DNA of 64,000 bases from Gonatopus flavifemur (lineage: Eukaryota > Arthropoda > Insecta > Hymenoptera > Dryinidae). Position 1 is the stretch's first letter, and every line of letters starts with the position of its first letter. The stretch is taken from contig JAFFJZ010000001.1 of assembly GCA_018340375.1 (NCBI GenBank), positions 42,462,001 through 42,526,000 of the forward strand, given 5' to 3'. The notes under the pieces were generated by a model. It saw only the letters and a list, made by a program, of their open reading frames with translations, did no database searches and was not told the DNA's origin. Positions 47,267 to 58,788 of the stretch are shown here, piece by piece. The translations under genes were made by a program, and so were the position numbers.

Positions 47267-47491
47267 CACGGAAAAAATAACTTAGCTGCAGCAGCTAAAT
47301 GGCTAGCACAGACACGGACAGCCATTAAATTAGCTCCCGCAGCTAAATTTTAGCTACCACCGCCAATAAATTAGCTACAAATGCAAATTTTGTTGCTATA
47401 ACAGCTAAAATTTAGCTGCAGGAGCTAATTTCATGGCTGTCCATGTCCGTGCTAGCCATTTAGCGGCTGCAGCTAAATTATTCTTTCCGTG
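47267..47491. mobile_element. CACGG-type AGCTAAAT palindrome, TA flanks
   Basis: A nearly complete hairpin: CACGGAAAAAATAACTTAGC, AAATGGCTAGCACAGACACG and GCAGCTAAATTTTAGCT pair with the right arm, ending TTATTCTTTCCGTG. TA at 47265-47266 and 47492-47493. The interior is built of TAGCT(G/A)CAGCTAAA-like blocks. Confidence 0.9.
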
Positions 47492-47493
47492 TA

Positions 47494-48945
47494 AAAGTTG
47501 GTTATTCTGGAATCGCCGGGGCTTGTCTCCTCCATGGAGATTATACTATTATGACAATCTGAATACTGCCACATCCGACTGGTTATTAATATGATATAGA
47601 CCGTTTTCCGTTCAATCGGACAATTTAACTACCGTAAATCAATGTACCGCTGATTCTAGTTGATATCTATCCTACCTAATCTAACAATAATTACAAAACC
47701 GTCAAATCCATACGTGTATTAGTTTCATACGTAAGATCGTATGTTCTATTGCAGTGATTGTTTTTGGTAGCAGAAATATCTAACTTTTATGGATTTTCAT
47801 AAGACATTGATAGAAGATTTCATAAATTTTGTATGAGAAGAAATTGATCCCATTCAAAAATCAATCCTTCTTGACATCACTATCCGGTTGTAATCTTTCG
47901 TTGTTTGCGGTATTTGCACCTTCCCAATAAGCATGAAAATCTTCAAGGTATCTTGAGGACATATCTTTTGAAGGACATCTACAAGACGTATCCAAAATAC
48001 ATCTTGAAGATATCGAAATCACAACTGAACATCACAAACATGAAAACTTTGAATGAAAGAATAATAAAATGAAATTCATAATATGAGAGGATAATAAATT
48101 CAAATTCGTGCAAAACTCAATGATCAAAATCCAAATTTTACCATCAAAAGTGATAATTCGTTTGGAAACGATTTGCTGACATCGACGTTGAACGTTCGTT
48201 TCCGAACAATCCTCACCAACCCATAATGAATATATGAAAAATAACAATAACTAGTATATCTATGATATTGAAATCATTTGGATGCTTTTCTACTTTTATT
48301 CAGCGAAGTTTATTCAAAAATCAAGAAAAAAAGACGGGCTGTGGAAAAATATTGACACGTAATGTGATTTTCTTCCTACTTGATACTATTGATCCTTCGA
48401 TATGACGTGTCATCGAATGTTTCATTTTGAGCTTCAGGTTTTCCGTAATTTCGTTTCAATAATTGTCAGTAGAAGAGTCAATGGAATACAATCCGTAGTG
48501 AATAGAAAAAGTGATTTATATTCGAGCGAAACGATTTGTTTACACATGCAGTCCTCAACCATTCCATTTGTCGGGTATCAATTGATTTAAGGTTAACGAA
48601 ATTCATTCAGGATTCTTTTATTCAGTTTTCAACATTCAGACCTTTTGTTTACATTGTAATTGATTCCACGTTGCTGTTGCTGCATTGAATGATTACCATT
48701 GGTTTCTCTTAGATTCATTCGAATGCATCATGGTCCATATATGTTCAATGAGTTTTGAATTGCCACTCAAATCTCAAAAAGTTACGTATCCAATTCATAC
48801 AACGGGTCAAAGAGATATATCTCCAGCATGAAATCTGATTCATATACTTCGTATATAAAATATGTAGAAATCCTGTTCTGAAATTTGTATACAAAATATA
48901 TTTGAAATCTGTAAAAATTGTGTATAAATTTTACAAACTCATTCG
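47494..48945. other. Gene-free stretch
   Basis: Holds a half-copy of the AGATATCTT family (47925-48010). Nothing else supported. Confidence 0.45.
47925..48010. repeat. Half-copy of the AGATATCTT family
   Basis: Starts CCCAATAAGCATGAAAATC like the left end of the 5205 element, then CTTCAAGGTATCTTGAGGAC and CATCTTGAAGATATCG. The right arm is missing. Confidence 0.6.
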
Positions 48946-49230
48946 TTAAGACATAATGCACACCAGGGTCACGGTGACCCTGTTGATTTTCAATTGTTTA
49001 TAATCTTGCAAGAATGAATGATAAAGATATGAAACAATTCTGGAGTGTAGTAGAAACATTGAAGAAGAGGCCTAAATAATGACAACTGAATTTTTTTGCT
49101 ATCGACATTGCAGAAATATTTGTTGAAAAATTCAAGTTTTCCAAATATGATGTGTTCATTGAAAAAATTGTAACTTTTTGAGTTTTTAATATTGAGGCCT
49201 AATATTGTACACGTGTCATGTCCACATGTG

Positions 49231-50157
49231 CACCGAAAAAGCGTTTTGTTAAAACAGCAAAACTTTTGTTGTTTCAACAGAATAATTTTGTTGAAATGTG
49301 ATCAACCAAACGTTTTGTTAAAAACCGTATTATTCCTTTGTTGCACACCTTTGGTTTCTAGGTGAATACATTTTGCTTGGGAAACCAAATCATATCGTTT
49401 GCAGACTGAAAATATTTTGTTCCGATGGGAAAATCATGGGTCAGATTGAAAAAAAAAAATCACCACCAGCAGACTTGAACACAGGTCCTTGGGACTGTGG
49501 GCGGAGGTTCTATCACTCAAGCCACTGCCGATCACTTGAATTGTGGGGCCTTCTTTACATATATCAAGTTGTGTTCATGTTTCAAACTCGAACATCAAAT
49601 ACTAAGCCGTGTTAGGATTGAAATGAGGATGATTTTCATCACGAATGGTGAATCTAATTTCTAATCTATGGTACACGTACACATGACTTCCACTGAAAAG
49701 TAGCTCCGGGCTCTTGCGGCATCTCCTTGTAAGATTCAATTAACAATGCATCTCAGTGTACGAGTTTATATGATTGTAATTATCCAAAGTATTCTTCCAT
49801 GCAGGAATGTATTATTTTATTAACGACACCAAACTTTTCATGTGAATTCACGCTTCAGAAATGCAAAAGAATATTTTCACTACAAAGAAGGAGTCATTAT
49901 GAAGTGACAAAATTATTTTGTTTGTGGAACAAAACCGCGTAAGTTTTGTGAAAACAACCAAATAATATGTTTTTTCAAAGGATGTGGGTAACCAAGAAAT
50001 GTACTTGATCTTAATCAAACAACCGAAATCAGTATAGTTTGAGGTACAAAATGATCTATCCTTTTGGTTCCCTCGACCAAATTATATAGTATGGTCATGA
50101 GAAATCAAACAACAAAACACTTTTGTTACCATCACCAAAACTTTCTTTTTCAGAGTG
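49231..50157. mobile_element. CACCGAAAAAG-ended element, nested, with a tRNA-like core
   Basis: Left CACCGAAAAAGCGTTTTG, right CAAAACTTTCTTTTTCAGAGTG, imperfectly inverted. Both halves contain many TTTTGTT/AACAAAA blocks. A minus-strand tRNA-like module lies at 49462-49534. Confidence 0.55.
49462..49534 (-). repeat. tRNA-derived module b
   Basis: On the minus strand: GGCAGTGGCTTGAGTGATAG (A-box-like), AACCTCCGCCCACAGTCCC, then CTGTGTTCAAGTCTGC (B-box-like), ending GGTGG. It aligns without large gaps to modules a and c. Stem pairing is weak, so it is not a functional tRNA. Confidence 0.65.
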
Positions 50158-50782
50158 TAACTTTGAGGGAAAAATATTAGAAATGTGAATTCTTATAAAA
50201 GTGTATTTATTCCGATGATCGAACAAGTGGTCTTTTCTGAGGGAAACCCACATCTCATGCACCCCAGGGTCACCGTGACCCTGTGTGATTGACGAAGTAC
50301 GTTCTGTCAATATTTAGAAAACGTCCGATTGTAGTATGGAAATTAATTAAAATCGAAAATGTAAAATTCGTTTCACTCACCTCGTTGATTAAAAAACACA
50401 AATTTTTCAACTCATAAAAAAGATCACTTTTCACGTCAACCAACGTTGCATGCACACCAGGGTCACACACACCCTAAGTCAACATTCAATAGATGTTAAA
50501 TAAACATTGAGCAGTTAATTCGACCTGTCTATGGCCATTGTCGTCAGTTTATAATCAAATTCGATTTTAGATGGCATTACTTATGGAATTTTCAAACAGT
50601 AACATGTATTATTTGACGCTTTATTTCGTTTACAGGATCACTGTGACTCTGGTGTGCATGTTGAGGGTTAATTATGTATCAACTTTGTAACTAACTCGGT
50701 CTTCTTACAAAAACTAGTATCGATCACGGTCCTTTACGGAGACAAGCAAATTTGATGTGCTGGTACTTCTAATCAATTTGAA

Positions 50783-51040
50783 CCCTCAGTGTGCACATTT
50801 CTGTAGCGAATCATTGGGTGCACATGGGGTCAATTTGACCCCTAGCTATCTTCATTATCGGATATCTGAATAGCTATGTACTTTTGTTGGGAAATCGGTT
50901 AGTTGGTTTGTGATATTTCAGAACAGAAGAATTGTTTCCCTCTGAAAAACATTCCCGAAATTGAAGCTATATGAAGGAACCTACTGCTCATGGTACATTG
51001 AAATTTTGAGGTCAAAATGAGCCCATGTGCACACTGAGGG
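50783..51040. mobile_element. 258-bp piggyBac-like MITE
   Basis: CCCTCAGTGTGCACAT at the left and ATGTGCACACTGAGGG at the right form a perfect 16-bp TIR. TTAA follows the right end, TGAA (one change) precedes the left. The inner GGGGTCAATTTGACCCC palindrome and GTCAAAATGAGCCC echo each other. Confidence 0.85.
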
Positions 51041-51044
51041 TTAA

Positions 51045-54000
51045 CAATATGATTGTTATGAATTTTCACTGTTTTGATGAAGGCATCTCGTTAAAGGTCC
51101 TCAAGACAGGGAGAATCACGATGAGAAAGTATTGGAATTTTCACTGCAACTGAATCATCATTCACAATAAAATATCCCGAAGTGTAGTTATTATCGATGC
51201 TTCTTTTGCATAATGGAAATCATCAATCATACTGCAATGTTTATTCGCATTCAGGAAATATTAACAAATCTCGAAGTCCTCCTCCTAATGTCCTAGTAGA
51301 ATAGTTTCGCCAGTTATATTTTGATTCCAGTTATTTCCATCAAAGAGAATTCCGGAAACTTTTTCGATTGTTGTGAATTTGTCGAATTCAATTCGTGATC
51401 GATATATAACGGATAGAGTCAGCGATAGAATAACAAAATATAAAAACAAACATATTGTGTTTCACTTCGAAATTCCCATGTATACTAACGACTTCTCGAA
51501 TGTATTCTAGAAAAACAAAACAAAATACCGTTGAAAATTGGTAGGTATTCAATTGAACGATACGTCAGTTTATCGAATTATAAGAAACATTAATCATTCG
51601 ACGAAATTGACGCTCATTCCATAGATATTGACGTGTTTTCAAAATTGATAATAAATTCTCCACTTATTTTTCATTGTCGATGATACAACTATATGTACCT
51701 GGAATCATATCGAATATTATTCACGTGGGGAGATACTTTTTAGATCCACGGTATATGAAATATACATACAGTTAGATTCATGTTTTCATTCCACATTGCA
51801 ATGCTCGTAGCCCTTCACGTGGAGTTTATTCGTTTGATAATTATTGGAGATGTACGATATGTGTCAAATGTATGTTACATCTTTGTGATAGGATATCACA
51901 AGTCTCTTTGAACTGAAGGGAGCACTTTGCGAAATCAGTAAATACTCCCTAATCTCTTTGCAAGTAGCATTGATGATGTACATTTCTACCTATCGGATAT
52001 CTATTCAATTATAAATTTTAACGACTTCCTAGTTTATGTTTACTTATCATGCGCATATAATTGAGTCCGAAATATCTCATGGTTTTGAAAATGTGAAGTT
52101 GAACACTTCTTCCTCACGTTTTGTGGCTTTTATTCAAAGAAAAGTGAGATCCCAAAAATTTTCGAACCACTATTAGTACAATTAAAATATATAGGATTTG
52201 GGAATTGCGAATGTTTTATGATCGTGCGACGTGATATTTCAGCAGTATCAGAGAGTTGAATTTGTAAAATATTCCTCTTGATGAGAAAAAGAAAGAGAAG
52301 AAAATGGGGAATGGGAGGACAAAGAAGGTCACGGATTGCCTCTGCACGATCCTCGAATCTCGATATCGAGTAAAGGTGTGTGAAATATTCTAGGTGGGAA
52401 GGTTCCTTGAGGTCGGTTTGAAGTTTTCTCTCGGACCTCCGGCCACCACGATTTACGAGGTCTCAGGGGTCCACGGTCTATCTTCCATTCCAGGAAGTAA
52501 TACCTTTTTCTCTGTGCAAATACTAGATCTCGCGTGTAATGTTACTCGTTCTAGTTCCGCAGTGTTATACTTTTACATAAAATATATCTCATGTTTTTAT
52601 ACATATTTAAAAGTGTATTACAGGGCGAAACATCGATCCTCAAGAGATTTATGAATCTTCTTTATATCTCCCAATTAATACATATTCATGTCTCATGTAT
52701 TCCAAAATAGATCCTTGTTGTTCTATTTTGAATATTCGTGACATCAATCATGTTTTGATTATGCACGATATGTGGGATAGAAACAGGGTTTATAAATGGA
52801 ATTGATAACCGAAGGAATAAGTGAATATTAAAATGAGTGGAAAAAATCCTTGTATAAGTATCGGATTGAAATATTGAATCGCGGATGCGAATGCGGAGGC
52901 TTCTCGCCTTATCTTGCGGTGATTATATATCGACGTACGAATAGGATTCCTCGTTTGAGAAACAAAATATGTAAGAGATATAGTGGTCTGATATACAGAC
53001 TCCGTCGCGTACAATGCACATGAATTATGTACAATTGTACGTACTTCGTCTATAAAATTTGTATCGAATTTCATACAAATCAGTAGGAATTGTGTGATTT
53101 TCTTTTATAGAGAGGAATCGATTCCATCAAGACCGTTTATCATTTTATATAAAGATCCAATAACTCAGTTTCATTCAGAGAGAACAAAACAAGTGTAAAC
53201 GGTATTTTTCTTCCTCCTTTCGAGTTGACTCTCTGAAATGATTTCAAAGATGATTCCTTACTTTTCTTCATTTGGTCTTATCCTCCGTTTTCCTCTCGTT
53301 TTCTTCCTATTTACCGGAAAGCATTGTTATACGACAACCAAATCCATCCTTTGGACTCTTTCTTCCTTAACTTTTTTCCTCTCATCTCTTCCACTCTTCC
53401 ATTACCGTCCCAATCTCTGACTCATCCTCGGATTCTCTACCTCTTCTACGTTGTTCAGCTTTGCCATTTCTCCTTCATATTGTCTACCGTTCGCACTCTG
53501 CATATTAAAGTAGTGTCACGTCGACAAAAAGTATTGGAACGAGGGAACAGATGAGCAGTGGAGAAATAAAAAGGAATGCCGATTTAGTGGAGTTCATCCT
53601 TATGATTAAAGGAATAGAATAGAAAATAATGTGATTAATGTTACTGATCTTTTATAAGAATGATGGGTACAATCCGACTTGGAATGGCTCTACGTGCGGT
53701 AAATACAGCGAGTGTAGTATAGCATTGTATGTGAATATCGATCTATATTGAATGTTGTATTTTTTATCCAGGAATATTATCAATATTCTTCGATTGATAT
53801 AATCGTATAAATCGCCTAAGCGCATATTTGTGTACTGAGATAGCTGGAGTTCTTCAATAATCTTCAATTATAATGAAGAAGCAAAATAGATCATTTTATA
53901 TGAATTCCCGAAAATACTTTTCGTAAATTCTTGATTGCGATGTACTGCAGTTTGAATCCTGGCATGGTTGGAATAGTCTTCACCAGTTCTATAAAGTTTG

Positions 54001-54838
54001 AAATTCCAGTACCAGGGAGATTGAAATCTCGACACTGAGCTTTATGTTATTATTTTACATTGTTATTATTTTGTCTGTTTTTATGTATTTGCGCAACACT
54101 GGCAATTTTAGCAACGGTATCATGCTATTCAAAAATTGAATTTGTAAAATTGAAAAGTCCTGTCCTTCCGTCGGGGTATTATTATTTTCACATCATTTAG
54201 ATTTTTGTGTGTGTTTGAGATTGAATTCTTGTTACACTTTTCAGTGAATGTTATACCCTGCGGAATAATCGAGTAGAAGAAAGACCATCATTATATAGAC
54301 ATAGTGTATGATTACAGGAACGCACTTTGTATGGAGACGAGGGAAAAGTACTGGGGTATATAATCTGAAAGAAAGGGAAAACTTATGAGAACGGAAAAGA
54401 AGAAAGACAGAGTACGCAATAGAAGCTGTGAGTCCGTAACTTTTGTAATTGAGTTTAACTGTCTTGCCTTCTGCAAGCTTTCATCCTCTACTCCACAGTA
54501 TCCATCTATCCTTTTCCACTATCTTCCTTCCCCCTATCCTTTTCTCTTTCCTCGAAGAAATGAACCTTCTCAAGAACATGTACCATCGTTCTCTTGTTTT
54601 ATCAGTATTTTCTATCCCTTTTTCTTTTCGAATCTCCGCTTTGGGTTTTTATTTCGGTTTCTCAAGGAAACGGTTTTCTCACTCTCTTCATCTCTTTTTA
54701 TACATTTTCTCAGGTAGGTAATATCGTATCACATGAAATGAAAGCTATTAGCAAATGTCAGGTAGTTTTTTCTTGAAAAGTCATCCCACTTCTTCAAGAA
54801 TTTCAAACTACACGTCGTATATGTTATATTATCGTTCG
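51045..54838. other. Sparse stretch, one exon candidate
   Basis: No transposon seen. CT-rich tracts at about 53200-53480 and 54470-54720 have composition-driven frames. A GC-richer island at 52394-52496 is listed separately. Confidence 0.4.
52394..52496 (+). other. Candidate short exon or conserved element
   Basis: A sharply GC-richer block in AT-rich surroundings. On the plus strand one frame is open (LEVGLKFSLGPPATTIYEVS then GVHGLSSIPGS). It is preceded by a TAG acceptor-like site (ATTCTAG at 52387-52393) and followed by GTAATA at 52497, a possible donor. The minus strand is open too (RGPLRPRKSWWPEVREKTS), so strand is uncertain, and the polypyrimidine tract is weak. I recognise no protein family. 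It could equally be a non-coding regulatory element. Confidence 0.3.
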
Positions 54839-55377
54839 TACACGGAGAAAAACGTGTATGGTAGAACCAGCAATACAAGAATTGTCAATATTTTATTGTT
54901 GGTTATGCAATAAGTTGTTGTTCGTACAGCAACAGCAGATTATTCCGTTAACAAGAATTGTATTGCTGAAAATCACTGGTTGAAATGACATATATGAGTT
55001 GCCATTCCAACTCACAATAAACATTGTGGATTTGACAAAACAATATCAAGCAGCGCCAACAATAAGTATCACAGAATTAATAAAACAAATTATCGTAACA
55101 AAATCCATTTATTCTGAATGTATAAAGCGGTATAATCATTCCCGTGAGAAATTATTGGATCCACTTCAGGAGACAGTTAAAAATGATATTCCAGTGATAA
55201 ACATTCTCCTAAAAACCCTTCTTCGATGAAGTTTTTCTTGAATTCACAAACATAAAGATCAATTCCAATTTCTGATTGATTGACAAACCTTACATGAGGT
55301 TAACAAACAAATTTGACGAGTTTCATTCGTTTCTGAAAAAGTTCCTGTGGCTTGAACCCTAATTCATTCATTCATGG

Positions 55378-55591
55378 GTCGAAAAATTTGGACAGTTTTT
55401 GTCCTCTTGTTTCATTTTTAGACTGATTTTGTCCTGATGGTTGATCAATGCGGACAAAAACAGTACTTTCACAAGATTTTAGTCTGAATTTGTCCTCAAT
55501 CACTTTTACTCGCTGGAGGAAAATTTCAGACCAAAATCTTGAAAAAGTACTGTTTTTGTCCGCAATAATTAACCATCAGAACAAGACAGAC
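55378..55591. mobile_element. GTCGAAAAATTTGG MITE, copy 2, right end lost
   Basis: GTCGAAAAATTTGGACAGTT, CAATGCGGACAAAAACAGTA and the returning GTACTGTTTTTGTCCGCAAT match copy 1 (33789-34137). The right arm stops at about 55591, where the tRNA-like module begins; no AAATTTTTCGAC end follows. Confidence 0.8.
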
Positions 55592-55660
55592 TTGGAGATC
55601 TGCTGATGTGATGAATGCCTTGTTTCCCACTCGGAAGACCCGGATTCGAATCTCGCTAAG
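55592..55660 (+). repeat. tRNA-derived module c
   Basis: GCTGATGTGATGAATGCC (A-box-like), TTTCCCACTCGGAAGA (anticodon-arm-like hairpin) and CGGATTCGAATCTCGC (B-box-like, T-loop TTCGAAT). It aligns to modules a and b. The junction with the truncated MITE at 55591 is abrupt. Confidence 0.65.
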
Positions 55661-55966
55661 ACAACTTTCCAACATTGGAACTTACAATTGCCTTTTCCTT
55701 ACATATGAATCACACCAACATGGTAAAAGAATGTTTAGAGGGATAAATTGGGATGAGAAATTTTTTTCCTCAGTCAAAAGTAATATTTTTTAAATATGAT
55801 ATTGCAAAACTGAATATTTGAATTGTGAATAATGTTGAAAATATAATATTGTCGCCAGTTGAGCAATAGTGACGGTCATATTTTTACGATACTTATCGTG
55901 GGTTGATATATAACAATATTTTATTGTCAATTCAGCAATATTATTGTTAGTTTTTTTCTCCGTGTA

Positions 55967-57207
55967 CACTATAGGCGGCGATTATAAGGATTTTCGTATT
56001 TCGTTTCTCATCCTAATCGCCTTTAAGAATTTGTTGTCGGGAACACATCAAAAACTCTAGTAACTTCCAAAGTGCGTTGTTTGAAACATTTTTCATGATC
56101 AGGAAAATTACTTAGTTGGGAAATCACATTCCCTCATTTGAAGATCTATTTACTTCATATGAAGAAGATTTATGAATCGAAGTTCTGTGTGATATTTTCT
56201 GATTTCAACTTATTGCCTGGCGAATACGTGTGAGAGACGGAGGAATATAATTCACAAATCATCAGTTTGCGAGAAATCAGACAAATAGAAGGGAACTTTT
56301 CAAACTTTTGGAAAATGGTTTTTGATTCATTGCAGGGAGTTACATGGAGGATTGTATATACTCCAAGTGTGGGAATATTTACAAACGTAACCGGTTTTAT
56401 TCGCTGATCACGCTAACTAGTTGGTCACGTTAGATTTAATCTCTATGACGTCGAAGAGATGTTTAAAATGTATAATCATATTCTACGATTATCCGCCATT
56501 TGTCCCGTAGACGCGCTGAAAATTGCAAACATCGTAAGTTTCACTTTTTAACTCCAACTTCAAAAGTCGATTGAGTAAGAGAGTCAATAATCGATAATGG
56601 CGTTGAAGTGCTATAAAGTCGAAAGAATAGATTCAATACCTGAAGGTTTAATGGGATTCGATGGTTGCACGGTATCAATGATGACTTTGAACTTTCTTGT
56701 AACATAACATATGATGTCAAAGAATCATCTCGAGAGTGTAGGAAAAATGACGTGTTACTTTATCCAATTCAAATCAATATTGTGAATTCGCTGTATATAC
56801 AAAATCTTATATCTCTATTAATTACAGTGCGCTCTTTGAATAGTACCGCGGACCTCTTTATCGCTCAAATGTCCACCCTTGACAGAGCGAAGAAGACACC
56901 ATTCGGCACTATTCGAAGAGTGGACTGTATATTATTGTCAAGCGTATAGTCTGTCAAGAGCAGAATAGATCAGATGTGAATACCACTTGTCTTACAGTTG
57001 GATAATCTAAGAAATCAAAAGTTGAAAATAAGATTAATGATTAAATTGCAGAAGTTTATGCAAATATAGATTTTTTGTCATACATATCTCTTGCATATTC
57101 GAAAGATGCTGGATATTGTTTTATATATTTTACGTACAATAGAATCTCTAGAAAATATATAACATGAAAAATCGATATTTGTATAAACTTCAGCAGTCTA
57201 TTAAATA
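55967..57207. other. Gene-free stretch with one strong hairpin
   Basis: Nothing supported except the hairpin at 56823-56939. The 94-codon frame over that hairpin lacks an ATG. Confidence 0.4.
56823..56939. other. 117-nt hairpin: tiny MITE or pre-miRNA-like
   Basis: ACAGTGCGCTCTTTGAATAG and TACCG at the left pair with CGGCACTATTCGAAGAGTGG and ACTGT at the right, and TCGCTC pairs with GAGCGA, leaving an 18-base loop. Mismatches are single and several would be G:U in RNA. TA at both tips also fits a very short TA-targeting MITE (CAGTGCGCTC ends). Confidence 0.6.
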
Positions 57208-58189
57208 ACACAGGCCTGCGAGGTTTTTCCCCCTTGGAACTGGTGACCATTTTCGGGAGTAATTTGCTGCGTAGGATCCGAATCCAGAGTCAGAATTGGG
57301 CTGTCACGTCAGGATTTTAAAATATCTAAGGGTATATACTGGGAAAATGCATTTTTCTGCTACTTTTGAGGTTATGTACAGGACGCATAAAATTTTCTTG
57401 ATCTTTTTCCTCAACTGTATCAATTTATACTACTCTTCCCGTTCAAGATGAGCTATTGAACGGTCATGTATGATTTTTTCTCGCTAAGTTACGACTATTC
57501 TAAGCTATGTAATATGTCCCAACAATATAATCAGCATTCTCATTTATTACACTGATCGGCAATTAAATTCTCCTTCGAATGAAATTCTCATTTCCGACGT
57601 AATTCGCTGCGGTGAATCCGAATATGGCTCCAGAATTGCGATATCACGTCAGATTGTTGGGATATTTCGACCTAAAAATGTGGAAAACACTGTTTTTTGA
57701 CATATTTGAGGTTACGTAAAGTCGAAGGGTGATTTGTTTCACAAAGCTAATAGATGCACCTCAAAGTATGAGTCATCCTCTTCCAAATGCCGTTGAGTTT
57801 GCTCAAATATCTTTTTTTTTCATTGAGATACGACAAATTGAAATTTGTGCGCTCATGTATTCAATAAATAGGAGGAGACACAATTTTTGAACCGTCGTGT
57901 CTCAATGAAAAAAAAAAAAGATATTTGAAATACAACGGTATTTGGAAGGGGATGACTTATACTTTGGGGTGTATCTGTTAGTTTTGTGAAAAAAAATTAC
58001 CTTCGGACTTTACGTAACCCCAAATATGTCGGAAAACAGTGTTTTTCACATTTTTAGGTCGAAATATCTCAAAACCGGAAGTGATAGAGTAATTATGCAG
58101 TCAGATTCGGATTCAGCGCATCAAAATGCTTTAGAAAAAGATATTATTGTCCGGGGGGGGGATAAAAGTCATATTTCGCAGGCCTGTGT
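57208..58189. mobile_element. 982-bp foldback element, ACACAGGCCTGCGA ends
   Basis: ACACAGGCCTGCGA at the left pairs with TCGCAGGCCTGTGT at the right; subterminal TTTTTCCCCC and GGGGGGGGATAAAA also face each other. Inside, TTTCGACCTAAAAATGTGGA at 57667 has its complement near 58050, and TTGAGGTTACGTAAAGTC pairs with GACTTTACGTAACCCCAA. A third diverged arm lies at 57300-57420. Flanks are AT-rich and the target duplication is unclear. Confidence 0.8.
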
Positions 58190-58565
58190 AATTAATGGTT
58201 GACGAAAGGAGCATGTGGACTCAGATTCAGACCTGTGCCGGCAAGGTGTTCCAAATTCACTCTTGGCGGTAAACAAGTAGTGAACCAAGGTAATTTGATT
58301 CTCAGTGCAAAGTATAGATTGATGAAAATATCTTCAGGCATTGTGTAGTTTTTTGAAGAGACTTGCTGAATTCTGCAAGAATTTCGAAATGAATAGAGAA
58401 TGCATGAGAAAGTTTTCACGAAAGAGAGAGGATAATTATTGTTCAAGAGATTTTTTTTGTATCCTGGTTGAGCTTCACACGAATAACTATTTCATCTCAC
58501 GAACCGTTTCTCTCAATAAAATTTCCTTCTCAGTGGCTTGAAAACAGAGCATCTGTTTTTCATTT

Positions 58566-58788
58566 GCTGTGTAAAGTGATTGCGGAATTTCCTTTCAAAA
58601 AATGGTGGCAACAAAGTTCCTCCACAGATGGGGAATTTTTCAGCATAATTTGGTGGACTTTTCCTTCATTTGTGGAGGATTCAACCACCAAAGAACAAAA
58701 TAATTCCTCAAAGTGGTGGGAAAATCCCTCAGTTTTTATGGAAAAACAATTCCCCCACTACGAGGGGACAAAATCCACCAACAGTGTG
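58566..58788. mobile_element. CACTG-type MITE, family copy 2 (inverted)
   Basis: The reverse complement follows 9494-9714 end to end (CCACCACTTTGAGGAATTAT, GGTTGAATCCTCCACAAATG). It ends CAACAGTG. The 181-codon frame at 58468-59013 is open because of this repeat and is not a gene. Confidence 0.85.

Larger units (their letters stand above)
48950..50667. mobile_element. 1.7-kb piggyBac-like element with four palindromic repeats
   Basis: TTAA at 48946-48949 and 50668-50671 bracket inverted ends: right (reverse complement) CCCTCAACATGCACACCAG, left GACATAATGCACACCAGGG. TTAA duplication with CCC ends is the piggyBac signature. The palindrome CAGGGTCACNGTGACCCTG occurs at 48964, 50265, 50458 (decayed) and 50633 (decayed). 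No transposase frame remains. A second element (49231-50157) fills most of the interior. Confidence 0.7.
54841..55964. mobile_element. 1.1-kb CACGGAG-type element, TA flanks, composite
   Basis: CACGGAGAAAAACGTGTATG at the left and GTTAGTTTTTTTCTCCGTG at the right; TA at 54839-54840 and 55965-55966. Arms echo each other (CAATATTTTATTGTTGGTTA versus AACAATATTTTATTGTCAAT and AGCAATATTATTGTTAG). The interior holds an unidentified 76-codon open frame (54999-55229, no ATG), a copy of the GTCGAAAAATTTGG element and a tRNA-like module. Confidence 0.75.
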
